From: Candidatus Aenigmatarchaeota archaeon
Lineage (GTDB): Archaea; Aenigmatarchaeota; Aenigmatarchaeia; JACPZZ01
Assembly (NCBI GenBank): GCA_016202815.1
Contig: JACQNZ010000003.1
Coordinates: 1 to 64,000 of the forward strand
DNA: 64,000 nt
Reading direction: 5' to 3'
Translations under genes and position numbers: made by a program
The notes under the pieces: model-generated
Seen by the model: only the letters and a program-made list of their open reading frames with translations
Database searches by the model: none
What the model was told of the DNA's origin: nothing
Shown: piece after piece, positions 53,381 through 63,243 of the stretch
Numbering within the stretch: the stretch's first letter is position 1
Layout: each line of letters opens with the position of its first letter

Positions 53381-56023
53381 TCATTCCAGGTAAATTCCGG
53401 GCCTACCCTCTTTTGCCTTCGCCGCCTTCTGCGACGGGTCGTACGCTTTGTCGTCCGGCCCGTAGACCGTCGCATCCCCGAATTTCAGGGCGGTCTTGAT
53501 GTAATCCAGTGATTCGGCTATGTATTTTTTTTCCTCTTCTGTCCTGGTGTAGATGAAAACTTTGCTCCTGCTGCCCGCGATTTTGATGAGCTGGTTCAAA
53601 TCCCTCATCAGGCCGTCGAACATGGTTTCCGGTTCGATGCGCCGCCTGTCAGCGTCTTTCATCCGGGGCCATTGCTGCACCGAAATGAGGTTGTCGAACC
53701 CAAGGTGTTTCCACAGATCCTCGCATGTGTGCGGTATAACAGGCGATAACGCAAGCAACCAGTCCTTCGCAACCGACTGTATCGCGCCGTAATCGTTTGT
53801 CCTGTTTATGAGATTTTCAGAATGCCGCAGCATGTCGAAAAACATCTTTTGTATGTACGCGCGGAACCCGTAAGATTTCATTGCCCTCTCGGCGGCGGCG
53901 AGGTTCTGGTAGAATTCATTCACAAACCATTCCCCTGTTCTGGAGCCGACCAGGGGCTTTGCCTTCTTTTTGATGATGTCACAGAACCTGTTGAGCCTGC
54001 TTTTTACGTTCTCAACCTCGTGCTCGCGCCAGTCCAGAGTCGACGCCGCATCGGCGGAATATGCGAGATAAAGGCGGATCGTGTCGGCGCCGTGCTTCCG
54101 TATCGCTGAAACGAGGGGTATTACGTTGCCAAGTGACTTGCTCATCTTCCTGCCCTCGGCGATGAGCAGTTCATTTATCGTGACGCGCCTCGGCCACATC
54201 AGCTCCGGAAACATTGCCGCGTGGTGGAAGAGGAAGAAAGTTAAATGGTTCGGGATGTGTGCTGGAGCGGTCCGCCTTTCGTCCAGGGGATACCAGTACG
54301 AGAATTCTTTGCGCATCGCGTCCAGCGTTTTCTTGTCGACGCCTTTTATTTTAGTCCCGTTGTTTTTCCCGAGGAAAACATAATCGAAAAAATCCGGCGT
54401 AAGGTTCTCCGGCTTTATTTTGTTCCTTTTTATTTCGTTCACGATTGTGTAGAATGCCATGTAAATGGTCGAATCGGAAAGCGATTCTATCATCCATTTT
54501 TCGTCGTACGGTAATTTTGTGCCCAAACCGCGGTGGCGGGCGCACGCCCATTCGTGAAGCCATGAAATGGACTCCTCAAACTGCTTTCGGTACATGTCGG
54601 GCATTATTTCCATCTTTGAGAGGAGTTTTCTCGTGTCTTTTTTCCAATTCGCGTTGGAATAATCCAAAAACCACTGGTCTTTTATTACCGTGACAATAAC
54701 ACCGCTGCCGCATCGGCACGTTATCGGTCCGACTGCCTGGTTTTTCATGCCCGTGCTCGCATTCTCGTACATCACCGCACCGAAGCCCTCTGTGGTAAGT
54801 TTTTCAAATATTTTTTGCTTTGCGTCGTTCACTTTTAATCCGGAGAAGGGGCCGCAGTTTTTGTTGGTAACGCCCCGGTAGAATTCGGCCGCGTAAACTT
54901 CTTTCGTGGCTTTTTCAAGCTTATCAGCCTCGTCGACGCCTTTAATTCCCATTTTCTCGCATGCAGAGGCCGCGGGGGTTTCATCGCCTTCGGTCGTTAT
55001 CACCGAAATCGGTTTTATCATGCCGGCATCCGCAAGTGTTTTCAGGGCCATGTAATCATACGGGGCGTGGGCCGGCACGGAATTGACGATGCCCGTTGCG
55101 ACATTGTCGTCGACAAACGGGGCCGGAAATATTTTCACATCTTTGCCGGACAGGGGTATGGTCACGGTTTTTCCGAGAAGCGCCGCGCCTTTCATCTTTT
55201 CAACTATCGCGACATCCATGCCGTGGTTCTTTAATTTTCCAGCCGCCTTTTCCGAAATATACCAGTTTTCACCGTTTACATCAGCCTTCACATAATCCGC
55301 GTCCCGGTTGACCCACACATTGGTTATGCCAAAAAGCGTGTCCGGGCGCAGCGTCGCAGCGACTATGAAGCCGTCAGCCATTTTTTCCTTTATCAGGAAG
55401 AATTTTTCTATTGTCATGGAAATTTCGTCGCCGCCCTTGACATCGTCCGTCGTTACCGGGTTGGCGTCGGCAGGACAATAAAAAACCGCATGCTCGCCTT
55501 TCTTCAGGTAGCCCAGCGCGTTAAGATGGTGGTACTGCCATTTTACAAATTGGTTGTAAATCTTGTCGCCGGTGGTGAAGTCGCGGCGCCAGTCAATGGA
55601 ACAGCCAAGCTCGTCCATGTCCTTGCTTATTACCGAGGAATAATATTTCGCAACATTGTTCGGGTCAACGAAGTTCGCCACGATCTCTTTCGCGCGTTTT
55701 GGGTCGTGCAGCGACACATAACCCTCATGGTCTTTGATGACGCTTTTTTCGCCGTTTTCGATCCGCTTCGAAACGGCCAGTATAGGCGTGCCTGTTATGT
55801 GAAAACCGAGGGGCCACAGGACATTGAAGCCCTGCATCCGCATGAAACGCGCCGTTATGTCGCCCAAAGTATAGGTCCTTCCGTGCCCGACATGGAGCGT
55901 CCCGCTGGTGTAAGGGTACGGGACCGTGAAGAAGAATTTCTTCTTTTCGAAATCAACGGCAGGCTCGAATATCTTCTTTTCCCGCCAGACACGCTGCCAT
56001 TTGGCCTCGTCAACAGTGGGCAT
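53381..56023 (-). CDS. leuS: Leucyl-tRNA synthetase (archaeal type)
   Basis: YPYTSGTLHVGHGRTYTLGDI (HIGH); GRKMSKSLGNV (KMSKS); editing-domain region present. Confidence 0.96.
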   Translation of the reverse strand: MPTVDEAKWQRVWREKKIFEPAVDFEKKKFFFTVPYPYTSGTLHVGHGRTYTLGDITARFMRMQGFNVLWPLGFHITGTPILAVSKRIENGEKSVIKDHEGYVSLHDPKRAKEIVANFVDPNNVAKYYSSVISKDMDELGCSIDWRRDFTTGDKIYNQFVKWQYHHLNALGYLKKGEHAVFYCPADANPVTTDDVKGGDEISMTIEKFFLIKEKMADGFIVAATLRPDTLFGITNVWVNRDADYVKADVNGENWYISEKAAGKLKNHGMDVAIVEKMKGAALLGKTVTIPLSGKDVKIFPAPFVDDNVATGIVNSVPAHAPYDYMALKTLADAGMIKPISVITTEGDETPAASACEKMGIKGVDEADKLEKATKEVYAAEFYRGVTNKNCGPFSGLKVNDAKQKIFEKLTTEGFGAVMYENASTGMKNQAVGPITCRCGSGVIVTVIKDQWFLDYSNANWKKDTRKLLSKMEIMPDMYRKQFEESISWLHEWACARHRGLGTKLPYDEKWMIESLSDSTIYMAFYTIVNEIKRNKIKPENLTPDFFDYVFLGKNNGTKIKGVDKKTLDAMRKEFSYWYPLDERRTAPAHIPNHLTFFLFHHAAMFPELMWPRRVTINELLIAEGRKMSKSLGNVIPLVSAIRKHGADTIRLYLAYSADAASTLDWREHEVENVKSRLNRFCDIIKKKAKPLVGSRTGEWFVNEFYQNLAAAERAMKSYGFRAYIQKMFFDMLRHSENLINRTNDYGAIQSVAKDWLLALSPVIPHTCEDLWKHLGFDNLISVQQWPRMKDADRRRIEPETMFDGLMRDLNQLIKIAGSRSKVFIYTRTEEEKKYIAESLDYIKTALKFGDATVYGPDDKAYDPSQKAAKAKEGRPGIYLE

Positions 56024-56061
56024 GCTATCTACTTGCTGTTGTGAATAATTTATACCTGTTA

Positions 56062-56430
56062 CTACAGCCCGGCCGCAGCTATTCCGAACTCAGTCACGAC
56101 TATGGGCAGGCTTTGCCGCTCCTTCGTGCCGGACACTATGAGCCCGGAAGAGCGCATCTGCATCATGTTCCATTTAACCGTCGAATACGGCAGCGAAAGT
56201 TCGCGCGACACGCGGTCCACCGCGGACGTAAACGTGGTGCGCCCGGAAATTTTCACTATCTCACGCAATATCATTTTCTTTTTTTCAGTCAGTCTCACGC
56301 CCGACCTGATTACGTTTTCCAGGCCCGCTACCCTGCTTCTCAGGTGATTCAGCTCATCCAACCCAACCACGCTCCCGACCAGTGAAAAATTTCGCTCCCG
56401 GACAGAAGCCACAAACGCAGAAAAATTCAC
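56062..56430 (-). CDS. Winged-helix/HTH transcriptional regulator
   Basis: KKMILREIVKISGRTTFTSAVDRVSRELSLPYSTVKWNMMQMRSSGLI. Confidence 0.7.
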   Translation of the reverse strand: MNFSAFVASVRERNFSLVGSVVGLDELNHLRSRVAGLENVIRSGVRLTEKKKMILREIVKISGRTTFTSAVDRVSRELSLPYSTVKWNMMQMRSSGLIVSGTKERQSLPIVVTEFGIAAAGL

Positions 56431-56579
56431 GACCAGAGAGGAAAATTGAAGATGCTTAGAGGCACAAATTGCTTGTAATTGCCACTACGGAAAACATCTT
56501 CCACGCCTTGAAATACGTGTTTTTTTCCATTCTGATCTAAGATAAATTATCGCAGCCAATTTAAATATGATGTGGTCAA

Positions 56580-57014
56580 ATGGAGCACGTTGCGATAATG
56601 AAGAAGTCGTGGGGCCTGACAGGAAAAATACTGGATGGCAGGAAGACCATAGAGTCGCGCTGGTACGCTTCAAGGCGCGCGCCCTGGGGAAGGATAAAAA
56701 AAGGCGACACCGTATACTTTAAAAATTCCGGAGAACCGGTCACGGTTAGGGCCGCCGTCAGGGGCGTCCTGCAATTTTCCGGCCTGAGCCCCGCCAAGGT
56801 GAAGAAAATACTCGGCGAATACGGCGAAAGGGACGGGATAGAACGCGGCGAAAAACGGTTTTTTTATGGCCTTTTCAGGAACAAAAAATATTGCGTTTTG
56901 GTGTTTCTGGGAAAAATCGGACGCGTCAGACCTTTCAGAATAGACAAGTCCGGATTCGGGGCCATGTCGTCATGGATATCCGTGGGCAGCATAGAAAAAA
57001 TAAGGCGGGCCTGA
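56580..57014 (+). CDS. ASCH/PUA-like domain protein
   Basis: KKSWGLTGKILDGRKTIESRWYASRRAPWGRIKKGDTVYFKNSGEPVTVRAAV. Confidence 0.8.
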   Translation: MEHVAIMKKSWGLTGKILDGRKTIESRWYASRRAPWGRIKKGDTVYFKNSGEPVTVRAAVRGVLQFSGLSPAKVKKILGEYGERDGIERGEKRFFYGLFRNKKYCVLVFLGKIGRVRPFRIDKSGFGAMSSWISVGSIEKIRRA

Positions 57015-57142
57015 TGGGATTTGAACCCACGACCTTTTGCTGTCTTCCTTTTGATCAAGCCTTTTTTGATCGGCCCTTTTGATCAAACTTTCCTAAAGTT
57101 TGTTAGAAGGCAACCGCTCTGTCCAAGCTGAGCTACAGGCCC
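57006..57142 (-). tRNA. tRNA-Arg(TCT) with an intron of about 62 nt after the anticodon
   Basis: GGGCCTG/CAGGCCC acceptor; D-arm GCTC-AGCTTGGACA-GAGC; anticodon loop CTTCTAA; T-arm GTGGG-TTCAAAT-CCCAT. Confidence 0.88.
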
Positions 57143-57147
57143 ACTGT

Positions 57148-57188
57148 TAACTGAAATAGATGCTACTGGTATGCATCTATTTCTAGTT
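57148..57188. repeat. Palindromic hairpin element (AACTGAAATAGATGC...GCATCTATTTCTAGTT)
   Basis: Perfect 11-bp stem 57153-57163/57173-57183 with aact...tagtt flanks. Confidence 0.85.
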
Positions 57189-57284
57189 ACCCGATTAATG
57201 TTTCGCGCTGAGGTTTTAATTGGCTCCGTCCCATTTAAAACCCGCGTACCGCTGATTTATTAGTTTCGGACGGCAAAAAAAATC

Positions 57285-58049
57285 ATGACACGCCTGATCT
57301 GCGTCACATCCGGCAAGGGGGGTGTCGGCAAAACAACGCTTGTGACAAACCTTGCCACGGCCTTTTCGAAGCTGGACAAAAAAGTAATGGTCATAGACGG
57401 GAACATAACGACTCCGAACATAGGGTTTCATTTGGACATGCCTTTGGCGCAACCGACGCTGCATGACGTCATGCGGGGCAGCGTGCGCATACGGGACGCG
57501 GTCCGCAGGCACGAGGCAGGGTTTTACGTCTTGCCGGCCGGGATACACTTCGATGAAATGAAAGGCGTCGACCCGTCAAGACTGGGTGAGGTTGTTGCGC
57601 ACTTGGACGGCACGATGGACATGATTATTGTGGATTCCGCCGCCGGCCTGGGCCGCGAAGCGCAATCTGCAATGGACGCCTCAAATGAGGTTATTTTGGT
57701 TACGAACCCGGACCTGCCGTCTGTCGCGGACGCGTTAAAAACCGTGAAAATAGCCAGGGACAAGGGAAAGAATATCACAGGTGTTGTGCTTAATCGTGTG
57801 CGCGGCCACAGGCATGAGCTGGAAAAGCATGAAATCGAAGCAATGTTGTCCATCCCGATTGCCGCGGAAATACCGGAAGACGCCAGCATACCCGCGTCTA
57901 TAGCGCTCCGCAAGCCGGTGGTACACACGAACCCGCGCTCGCCCGCCTCGCAGGAAATAACAAGGCTCGCGCACGCGTTAATAGGGCTCCAATACCAGAA
58001 ACGGAGCCCGGGAATTATTACAAGGATTTTCAGCGCGATTTTTGATTAA
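57285..58049 (+). CDS. minD: MinD/ParA-family P-loop ATPase
   Basis: CVTSGKGGVGKTTLVTNLATAF deviant Walker A; MVIDGNITTPNIGFHL. Confidence 0.92.
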   Translation: MTRLICVTSGKGGVGKTTLVTNLATAFSKLDKKVMVIDGNITTPNIGFHLDMPLAQPTLHDVMRGSVRIRDAVRRHEAGFYVLPAGIHFDEMKGVDPSRLGEVVAHLDGTMDMIIVDSAAGLGREAQSAMDASNEVILVTNPDLPSVADALKTVKIARDKGKNITGVVLNRVRGHRHELEKHEIEAMLSIPIAAEIPEDASIPASIALRKPVVHTNPRSPASQEITRLAHALIGLQYQKRSPGIITRIFSAIFD

Positions 58050-58092
58050 GAATAAATCGGAGCATGCAGTATTTTGTGCCGGTATGATTCGG

Positions 58093-59715
58093 TTACTCTA
58101 CAACCATCTCAAGCACAGCTACGGGGTTGTCCAGCCCCCAGTTTTTCAGCACAGCCGGGTTTATCTCGCCTATGATGCCCACCTTCCTTCCATCAACGAT
58201 TATCTCGCCGCATCTTCCGCTCATCAGCGACGGGTGCGCCGAATTTTTTAGCCTGTAACCAAGGCCGTACGAATGCATGAACGTTTCCAGCACAGATTTT
58301 ATCTCGTTTATGTCGGCATCGGCGTGGCAAAGGGCAACAGCAAGCTTTCTTACGTTAGACGCCCCGGTCTCGCTCTTGTCAAGTTCAACACAGTCGCCGA
58401 TTTCAAAAATCCTTTGCGGATACTCGTTGTGCTTGTTGTCGCCCAGCACGTTCATCAACGAAGGGATTAAGCTCTTCCTGCAGGCCGTGTAATCTTCGGT
58501 CTTTGGGTTCAATATGGTCGCGCATTCCTCCACGGGTGCAGCCATCATGTTAAACTGTTTGCTGTCGTTTGTCAGTACAAATGAAACCGTTTCTTCCATA
58601 CCCAAGCCGACCATTATCTCCTTTATCACGCAGGACTTTTCCTGTGTCCTGTTTCTCTGCGCCATGGTGGGTATTTTGGGTATACGCGGCTCGAAATTCT
58701 GGTATCCGAAGGCGATTGCAACATCCTCGACAATGTCTATCTGGTGCATGACGTCTGTCCTGTAAAACGGGACCGAGGCAACGTTGTTTGCGAACAAAAC
58801 GCCCATCTTGGCAAGCATCATTTTCACCTCGTCTTCTTTCAGGTCCGTGTCCAGAAGCCCGTTTAAATAGTCCAGACTGACTTTGATTTTCTGGTCGCTT
58901 GCATCAGGCGTAGTTTCGGAAGATTTTGTATAATCTATTTTCACGGCCTCTAATTTAGCCCCGCGGTCTGCCAGGGACGCGCAAAGCATGTTCAACGTTT
59001 TCATTATGTAATGTTTTGAAGTTCCGGTGACGTCTATGAACAGGTCTTTTGATTTTTCAGTCACGCGCGTCAGCTCGCCGTTGATTATCGGAGGAAAACT
59101 GAGCACATCGTTTTTCGCGTCTGTTATCACAGGATACGTCTTGTAGTTTTCCAGCACCCAGCCGTATTCCTTTCCCTTGCCGTGTTTCTGCAAAATTTGC
59201 GACAGGTTCATTTTTTCCTTTGAGTCGAGCGGGACAAAAGAAATTTTCGAAGGCTCATATGCGGCGTATTTTAAGGGAAACTCTATCTTTGACATGTCAT
59301 GCACGCCTATAGCGACGCGCTCGCGCCTGCGCCCGAACGTCTCGTGCACCTTTTCCTGGAACTGCATCAGGGATTTCAGGACGCTGTCCGTTAATTTTAC
59401 ATTGCGCACAACAGCGCACACGGCGTATGGCCTCACATTTTCGACGGACTTGTCCACGCGCATCGTGCCGTGGATCTTACCTACCGAATATTTTATCCCT
59501 TTTCCGTCACCCATGAACGCTTTCAGCGCCCTTGCGAAGCCTTCCACGGACAGCATGTCCGGCCTGTTCGGGAAGACCTCGAAGCTCACCGAATCGCTGC
59601 TTAATTCTTCCGTAGTCACACCGATCATCGGGACGGTTTCCGTGTAATCGGAATCCTTTAATTTTTTCCCGACAAGGCTTTCGAAATCCTTCCTGTCAAA
59701 CGTAACTACGGCCAT
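58093..59715 (-). CDS. pheT: Phenylalanyl-tRNA synthetase beta subunit
   Basis: MAVVTFDRKDFESLVGKKLKDSDYTETVPMIGVTTEELSSDSVSFEVFPNRPDMLSVEGFARAL; overlaps pheS end. Confidence 0.94.
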   Translation of the reverse strand: MAVVTFDRKDFESLVGKKLKDSDYTETVPMIGVTTEELSSDSVSFEVFPNRPDMLSVEGFARALKAFMGDGKGIKYSVGKIHGTMRVDKSVENVRPYAVCAVVRNVKLTDSVLKSLMQFQEKVHETFGRRRERVAIGVHDMSKIEFPLKYAAYEPSKISFVPLDSKEKMNLSQILQKHGKGKEYGWVLENYKTYPVITDAKNDVLSFPPIINGELTRVTEKSKDLFIDVTGTSKHYIMKTLNMLCASLADRGAKLEAVKIDYTKSSETTPDASDQKIKVSLDYLNGLLDTDLKEDEVKMMLAKMGVLFANNVASVPFYRTDVMHQIDIVEDVAIAFGYQNFEPRIPKIPTMAQRNRTQEKSCVIKEIMVGLGMEETVSFVLTNDSKQFNMMAAPVEECATILNPKTEDYTACRKSLIPSLMNVLGDNKHNEYPQRIFEIGDCVELDKSETGASNVRKLAVALCHADADINEIKSVLETFMHSYGLGYRLKNSAHPSLMSGRCGEIIVDGRKVGIIGEINPAVLKNWGLDNPVAVLEMVVE

Positions 59716-61178
59716 CAGACATTCACCTTCGCGTTGCGCAGCAGCTTCAAATCGTTCTTGAAGTAGAAATTCCTGATGTCGTTCAATCCTGTCATTAGTG
59801 CAATCGGCCTTTCCAGGCTCAGGCCCCACGCCAGGACAGGAACATCTACGCCCAGCGGTTTCGTAACCTCTGGCCTGAATATGCCGGAACCGCCGAGCTC
59901 GACCCATTCGCCCTTCTCTTCGAAATAAACCTCCGGCTCTACGCTCATTTCCGTGTACGGGAAATACGCGGGACGGAACCGTATTTTTTCGAATCCGAGC
60001 CTCCAGTAAAATTCTTTCAGGTAGCCCAGCAAATCGCGGAACGTGACATTCTCATCCACTACGATCCCTTCGACCTGCGTGAACTCTGGAAGATGCTTGT
60101 AATCAACAGTCTCGTTGCGGAACGCCCGTCCAATGCAGAAAATTTTTGCGGGCGGCGTTAATCCGAAAAGGCTGCGCGCCGAAACCGCGGTTGTGTGCGT
60201 GCGCAGCACCGGCTTTTTCGCAATGTCTTCCGACCACTTGTACATCCAGCCCGTCGACCCTTCGGTCCCGCTTTCGTGGGCGTTTTTGACAGCCTTCACT
60301 ATTCCAGGCTCCGGAAGTTTCGATCCGCCGGGCTTTTTCATGTAGAATGTGTCCGCCAGCTCTCTCGATGGATGGTCCTGCGGCTGGTATAACGCGTCAA
60401 AGCACCAGAAGCTGGATTCCACGAGCGGGCCGGACGCTTCGGAAAAGCCCATGTCCAGGAATATCTTCCTGATTTTTTCCGCCCAGACCGACGTGATGTG
60501 TTTCTTCCCCGCTATGAGTTTTGCCGAAGGCAGCGAAACATCGTAAGGCCGCACGCCCTTTTTCCATGCGCCGGATTTTATTATTTCCGGCGTTAATTTT
60601 CCTATCCCCCCGTCCGGATTTGAATCAGCCAGTTCCAGCCCTTTTTTAGTTATAGACAGCGTTTCGGTTTTTTCAATTTTCTCTTTAAGGAATCTGCGGC
60701 GTAAAAATTCTTCCAGCTTGGCACGGTCTATGTTATAATTGCCCCGTCCAACCTCGTCCAGGGCTTCGAGGTCTTTTGCTATTTTTTGTTCGGCTTCCTT
60801 TTTTGGTGCGAGCCTGACATTATCGGAACCCCAGTTAAATATCAGGCCTTTTTTTTGCCCCCACATCATACCTATCTGGAATTCCCTGAGGTTTTTTAGA
60901 TAATTGATGTCGGCCGGTTTTTTCAGGACTTCGTTGAATATGATCAATTCCGGGAGTGTGTTTAGTTTGAGGTAACGTATTCCTTCCTCTTCGAGTAAAT
61001 ACGATTTGGTTTCTGTGACTTCCGATTTAACCAGGCCTTTGGCGGCTGCCCATAACGCCGCTTTTCTCACGGAATCCGGATTCAACCCGGAGGCTTTGGA
61101 AAGTGCAGCGATGTCGGCGCCTTTATGAAAATTCTTCAGCGTTCCCAGCAGTTTTAGTTCGTGCGGATGCAGGTCCAT
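59715..61178 (-). CDS. pheS: Phenylalanyl-tRNA synthetase alpha subunit
   Basis: RTHTTAVSARSLFGL; FCIGRAFRNETVDYKHLPEFTQVEGIVVDENV; GSGIFRPEVTKPLG. Confidence 0.95.
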   Translation of the reverse strand: MDLHPHELKLLGTLKNFHKGADIAALSKASGLNPDSVRKAALWAAAKGLVKSEVTETKSYLLEEEGIRYLKLNTLPELIIFNEVLKKPADINYLKNLREFQIGMMWGQKKGLIFNWGSDNVRLAPKKEAEQKIAKDLEALDEVGRGNYNIDRAKLEEFLRRRFLKEKIEKTETLSITKKGLELADSNPDGGIGKLTPEIIKSGAWKKGVRPYDVSLPSAKLIAGKKHITSVWAEKIRKIFLDMGFSEASGPLVESSFWCFDALYQPQDHPSRELADTFYMKKPGGSKLPEPGIVKAVKNAHESGTEGSTGWMYKWSEDIAKKPVLRTHTTAVSARSLFGLTPPAKIFCIGRAFRNETVDYKHLPEFTQVEGIVVDENVTFRDLLGYLKEFYWRLGFEKIRFRPAYFPYTEMSVEPEVYFEEKGEWVELGGSGIFRPEVTKPLGVDVPVLAWGLSLERPIALMTGLNDIRNFYFKNDLKLLRNAKVNV

Positions 61179-61244
61179 AAAAGCACCATTGATTACATCT
61201 GAATGATGGTATTAAAGAATTAAATGGCGTGGTTAATAAGCCGG

Positions 61245-62504
61245 TTAGCGCTTTGGCCGTAATTTGGTTCTCACGTAACTTTTAAGATACCTGACAAAAA
61301 CCTTTATGTAAAGCGAAAGCGGTATCCGGAAATTCGCGGCCTTGTGTGTAGTGTCGTAGAACGCCGAGGTTGCCATTTTCATGTATCTCGCGTCTACGCT
61401 CAACTCCTCAACGAGGGCGTTGAACATTAGCGGGTTCCTGCCGAACTTCTGGAAATTGTAATTGGCTTCAAATTCCTTCCCCATGCACTCTTGTATCTTA
61501 GCCTCGTAGCCCTTGAGTGCCGCATAAGAAAAGTCTTTTTTGCCGGCCGCGTTTGATATGGTCTCCGCAGCGAGCTTGCCGCTCAGCAGAGCGTTTCCTA
61601 TGCCCTCTCCCGTGAATGGGTCTATCAACGAGGCGGCGTCACCGACAAGCACGAAACCGTCCCCGGCGCGCCTCCTTTTCTGCGCGCCTGTTGGCAGGTT
61701 CCAGCCCCTGATCTCCGAGACCTGTGTCGCGTTTTTGAACCTGGGGGCAAAGCGGGAATTGTTAACAATGTCCTCCAGCGACGTCTTGAGGTTTAATTTC
61801 CTTTTTGGCACGTCGCCCGCGATTACAGCCAGGCCGACGTTTGAAACATTGTTTCCAGCAGGAAAAATCCAAAAATAGCCGGGCAGCAGTTCTTCCAGGA
61901 AATGAAATTCCAGGTGGTCTGCCGTGTCCGACACATTTTCATAATACGCCCTTACAGAAACCAGCGAACGGTCTGTCTCGAAATTGTTCAATCCCAGCTT
62001 GCGCGCAACAACCGAATTCGCCCCATCAGCGCCCACGACAACGTCTGCGCGGAACTCTTTCTCGGCGCCGCTTTTGTCCAAACCTTTGACGCCTGCGACT
62101 TTCCCGTTTTCCATGACCAGGCCGGTGACCGTAAAATTTTCCATCACGTCTGCGTTCTTCTTTGCCTCTTCGAAAAGTATGTTGTCGAAAATCTGCCTCT
62201 TGCAGACGTAGAACGGCTCCGGTAAAGGTTCTCCGAACGGGTTGGAGTCTATGACCGCACCAGACGGCGACGACGTTATCAGCCCGTTTAATTTCATGTG
62301 CTGGCCTTTGGTTATTTCTTTTTCTATGCCAAGTTCCTCCAGAATACCAGCGGACTTTCCGGTTATCCCGTCGCCGCATGTCTTGTCCCGCGGGAACGCG
62401 GCCTTGTCAACAAGAAGCGTTTTAATGCCGTTCTTGCCCAGAAAAATCGCGCACGAGGAGCCCGCCGGTCCGCCGCCGACCACTATGACCTGATGTTCCT
62501 CCAT
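61245..62504 (-). CDS. Geranylgeranyl reductase family FAD-dependent oxidoreductase
   Basis: VIVVGGGPAGSSCAIFLGKNG; VVGADGANSVVARKLG; VLVGDAASLIDPFTGEGIGNAL. Confidence 0.9.
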   Translation of the reverse strand: MEEHQVIVVGGGPAGSSCAIFLGKNGIKTLLVDKAAFPRDKTCGDGITGKSAGILEELGIEKEITKGQHMKLNGLITSSPSGAVIDSNPFGEPLPEPFYVCKRQIFDNILFEEAKKNADVMENFTVTGLVMENGKVAGVKGLDKSGAEKEFRADVVVGADGANSVVARKLGLNNFETDRSLVSVRAYYENVSDTADHLEFHFLEELLPGYFWIFPAGNNVSNVGLAVIAGDVPKRKLNLKTSLEDIVNNSRFAPRFKNATQVSEIRGWNLPTGAQKRRRAGDGFVLVGDAASLIDPFTGEGIGNALLSGKLAAETISNAAGKKDFSYAALKGYEAKIQECMGKEFEANYNFQKFGRNPLMFNALVEELSVDARYMKMATSAFYDTTHKAANFRIPLSLYIKVFVRYLKSYVRTKLRPKR

Positions 62505-62548
62505 GAAACCACGATTAGATTTAATACATAGTTTGATCAGTAATAAAT

Positions 62549-63241
62549 ATGAAGTTTTCGTTTGTGATACCAGCCTACAACGAAGGGAAATTCCTTGGAG
62601 GCTGTATAAAATCCATAAAAGCCCAGAATTACAAGGATTACGAAATAATAGTCTCCTACTCGCCGTCAAAGGATAACACGCTCCAGATAGCGAAAAAGCA
62701 CGGCGCAAAGGTAGTTACGTTGCCAAAATGTTTTCCCGGCATGGCCAAGAACGCAGGCGCCCGGGCTGCAACGGGTGAATACCTTATTTTTATGGACGCG
62801 GACACAACCGTGCCTGGAAATTTTCTAAGCTCCACGATAAAGCATCTTGGCCGCGACCGGGTGGCCGTCGCCTACCCTTCCAGGTGGAGCGATGGTGACA
62901 GAATTCTGGACATGTTCAGCGATGTAGTTAAAAACCCGTTGTCGAAGCAGAGGAAATTGCTGTTTTTTTGCTACGTCGTGAAGAAATCCGCATTTGACAA
63001 AATAGGGGGCTTCAACAAAAAGATGAAAGCAAACGAGGACTGGGACATATCAAAGAGGCTGAAGAAAACGGGCAGGATAACTTACAACGAGGATGCGACT
63101 GTGGGCGTTTCCGCAAGAAGGTTCCGAGAACTGGGAAAATTGAAATCGTTGGTGGTGTATTCTTCGTGGTTCATCATGGGTTACGTGCTTGGGCGGGAAG
63201 CAAAATATTTTCACCTGTCCGACTTCGACAGAAGGCGGTGA
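62549..63241 (+). CDS. Family 2 glycosyltransferase
   Basis: FSFVIPAYNEGKFLGGCIKSIKAQNYKDYEIIVSYSPSKDNT; FMDADTTVPGNF. Confidence 0.92.
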   Translation: MKFSFVIPAYNEGKFLGGCIKSIKAQNYKDYEIIVSYSPSKDNTLQIAKKHGAKVVTLPKCFPGMAKNAGARAATGEYLIFMDADTTVPGNFLSSTIKHLGRDRVAVAYPSRWSDGDRILDMFSDVVKNPLSKQRKLLFFCYVVKKSAFDKIGGFNKKMKANEDWDISKRLKKTGRITYNEDATVGVSARRFRELGKLKSLVVYSSWFIMGYVLGREAKYFHLSDFDRRR

Positions 63242-63243
63242 TT

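Noticed and set aside
58040-58090. Possible further copy of the GCATACCG hairpin (gagcatgcagtattttgtgccggtatgattc)
   Set aside because: Arms pair poorly and the borders are missing; not counted as a family member.
59716-59907. N-terminal extension of pheT ORF
   Set aside because: Lies inside the pheS coding region; ATG at 59715 matches the usual PheT start.
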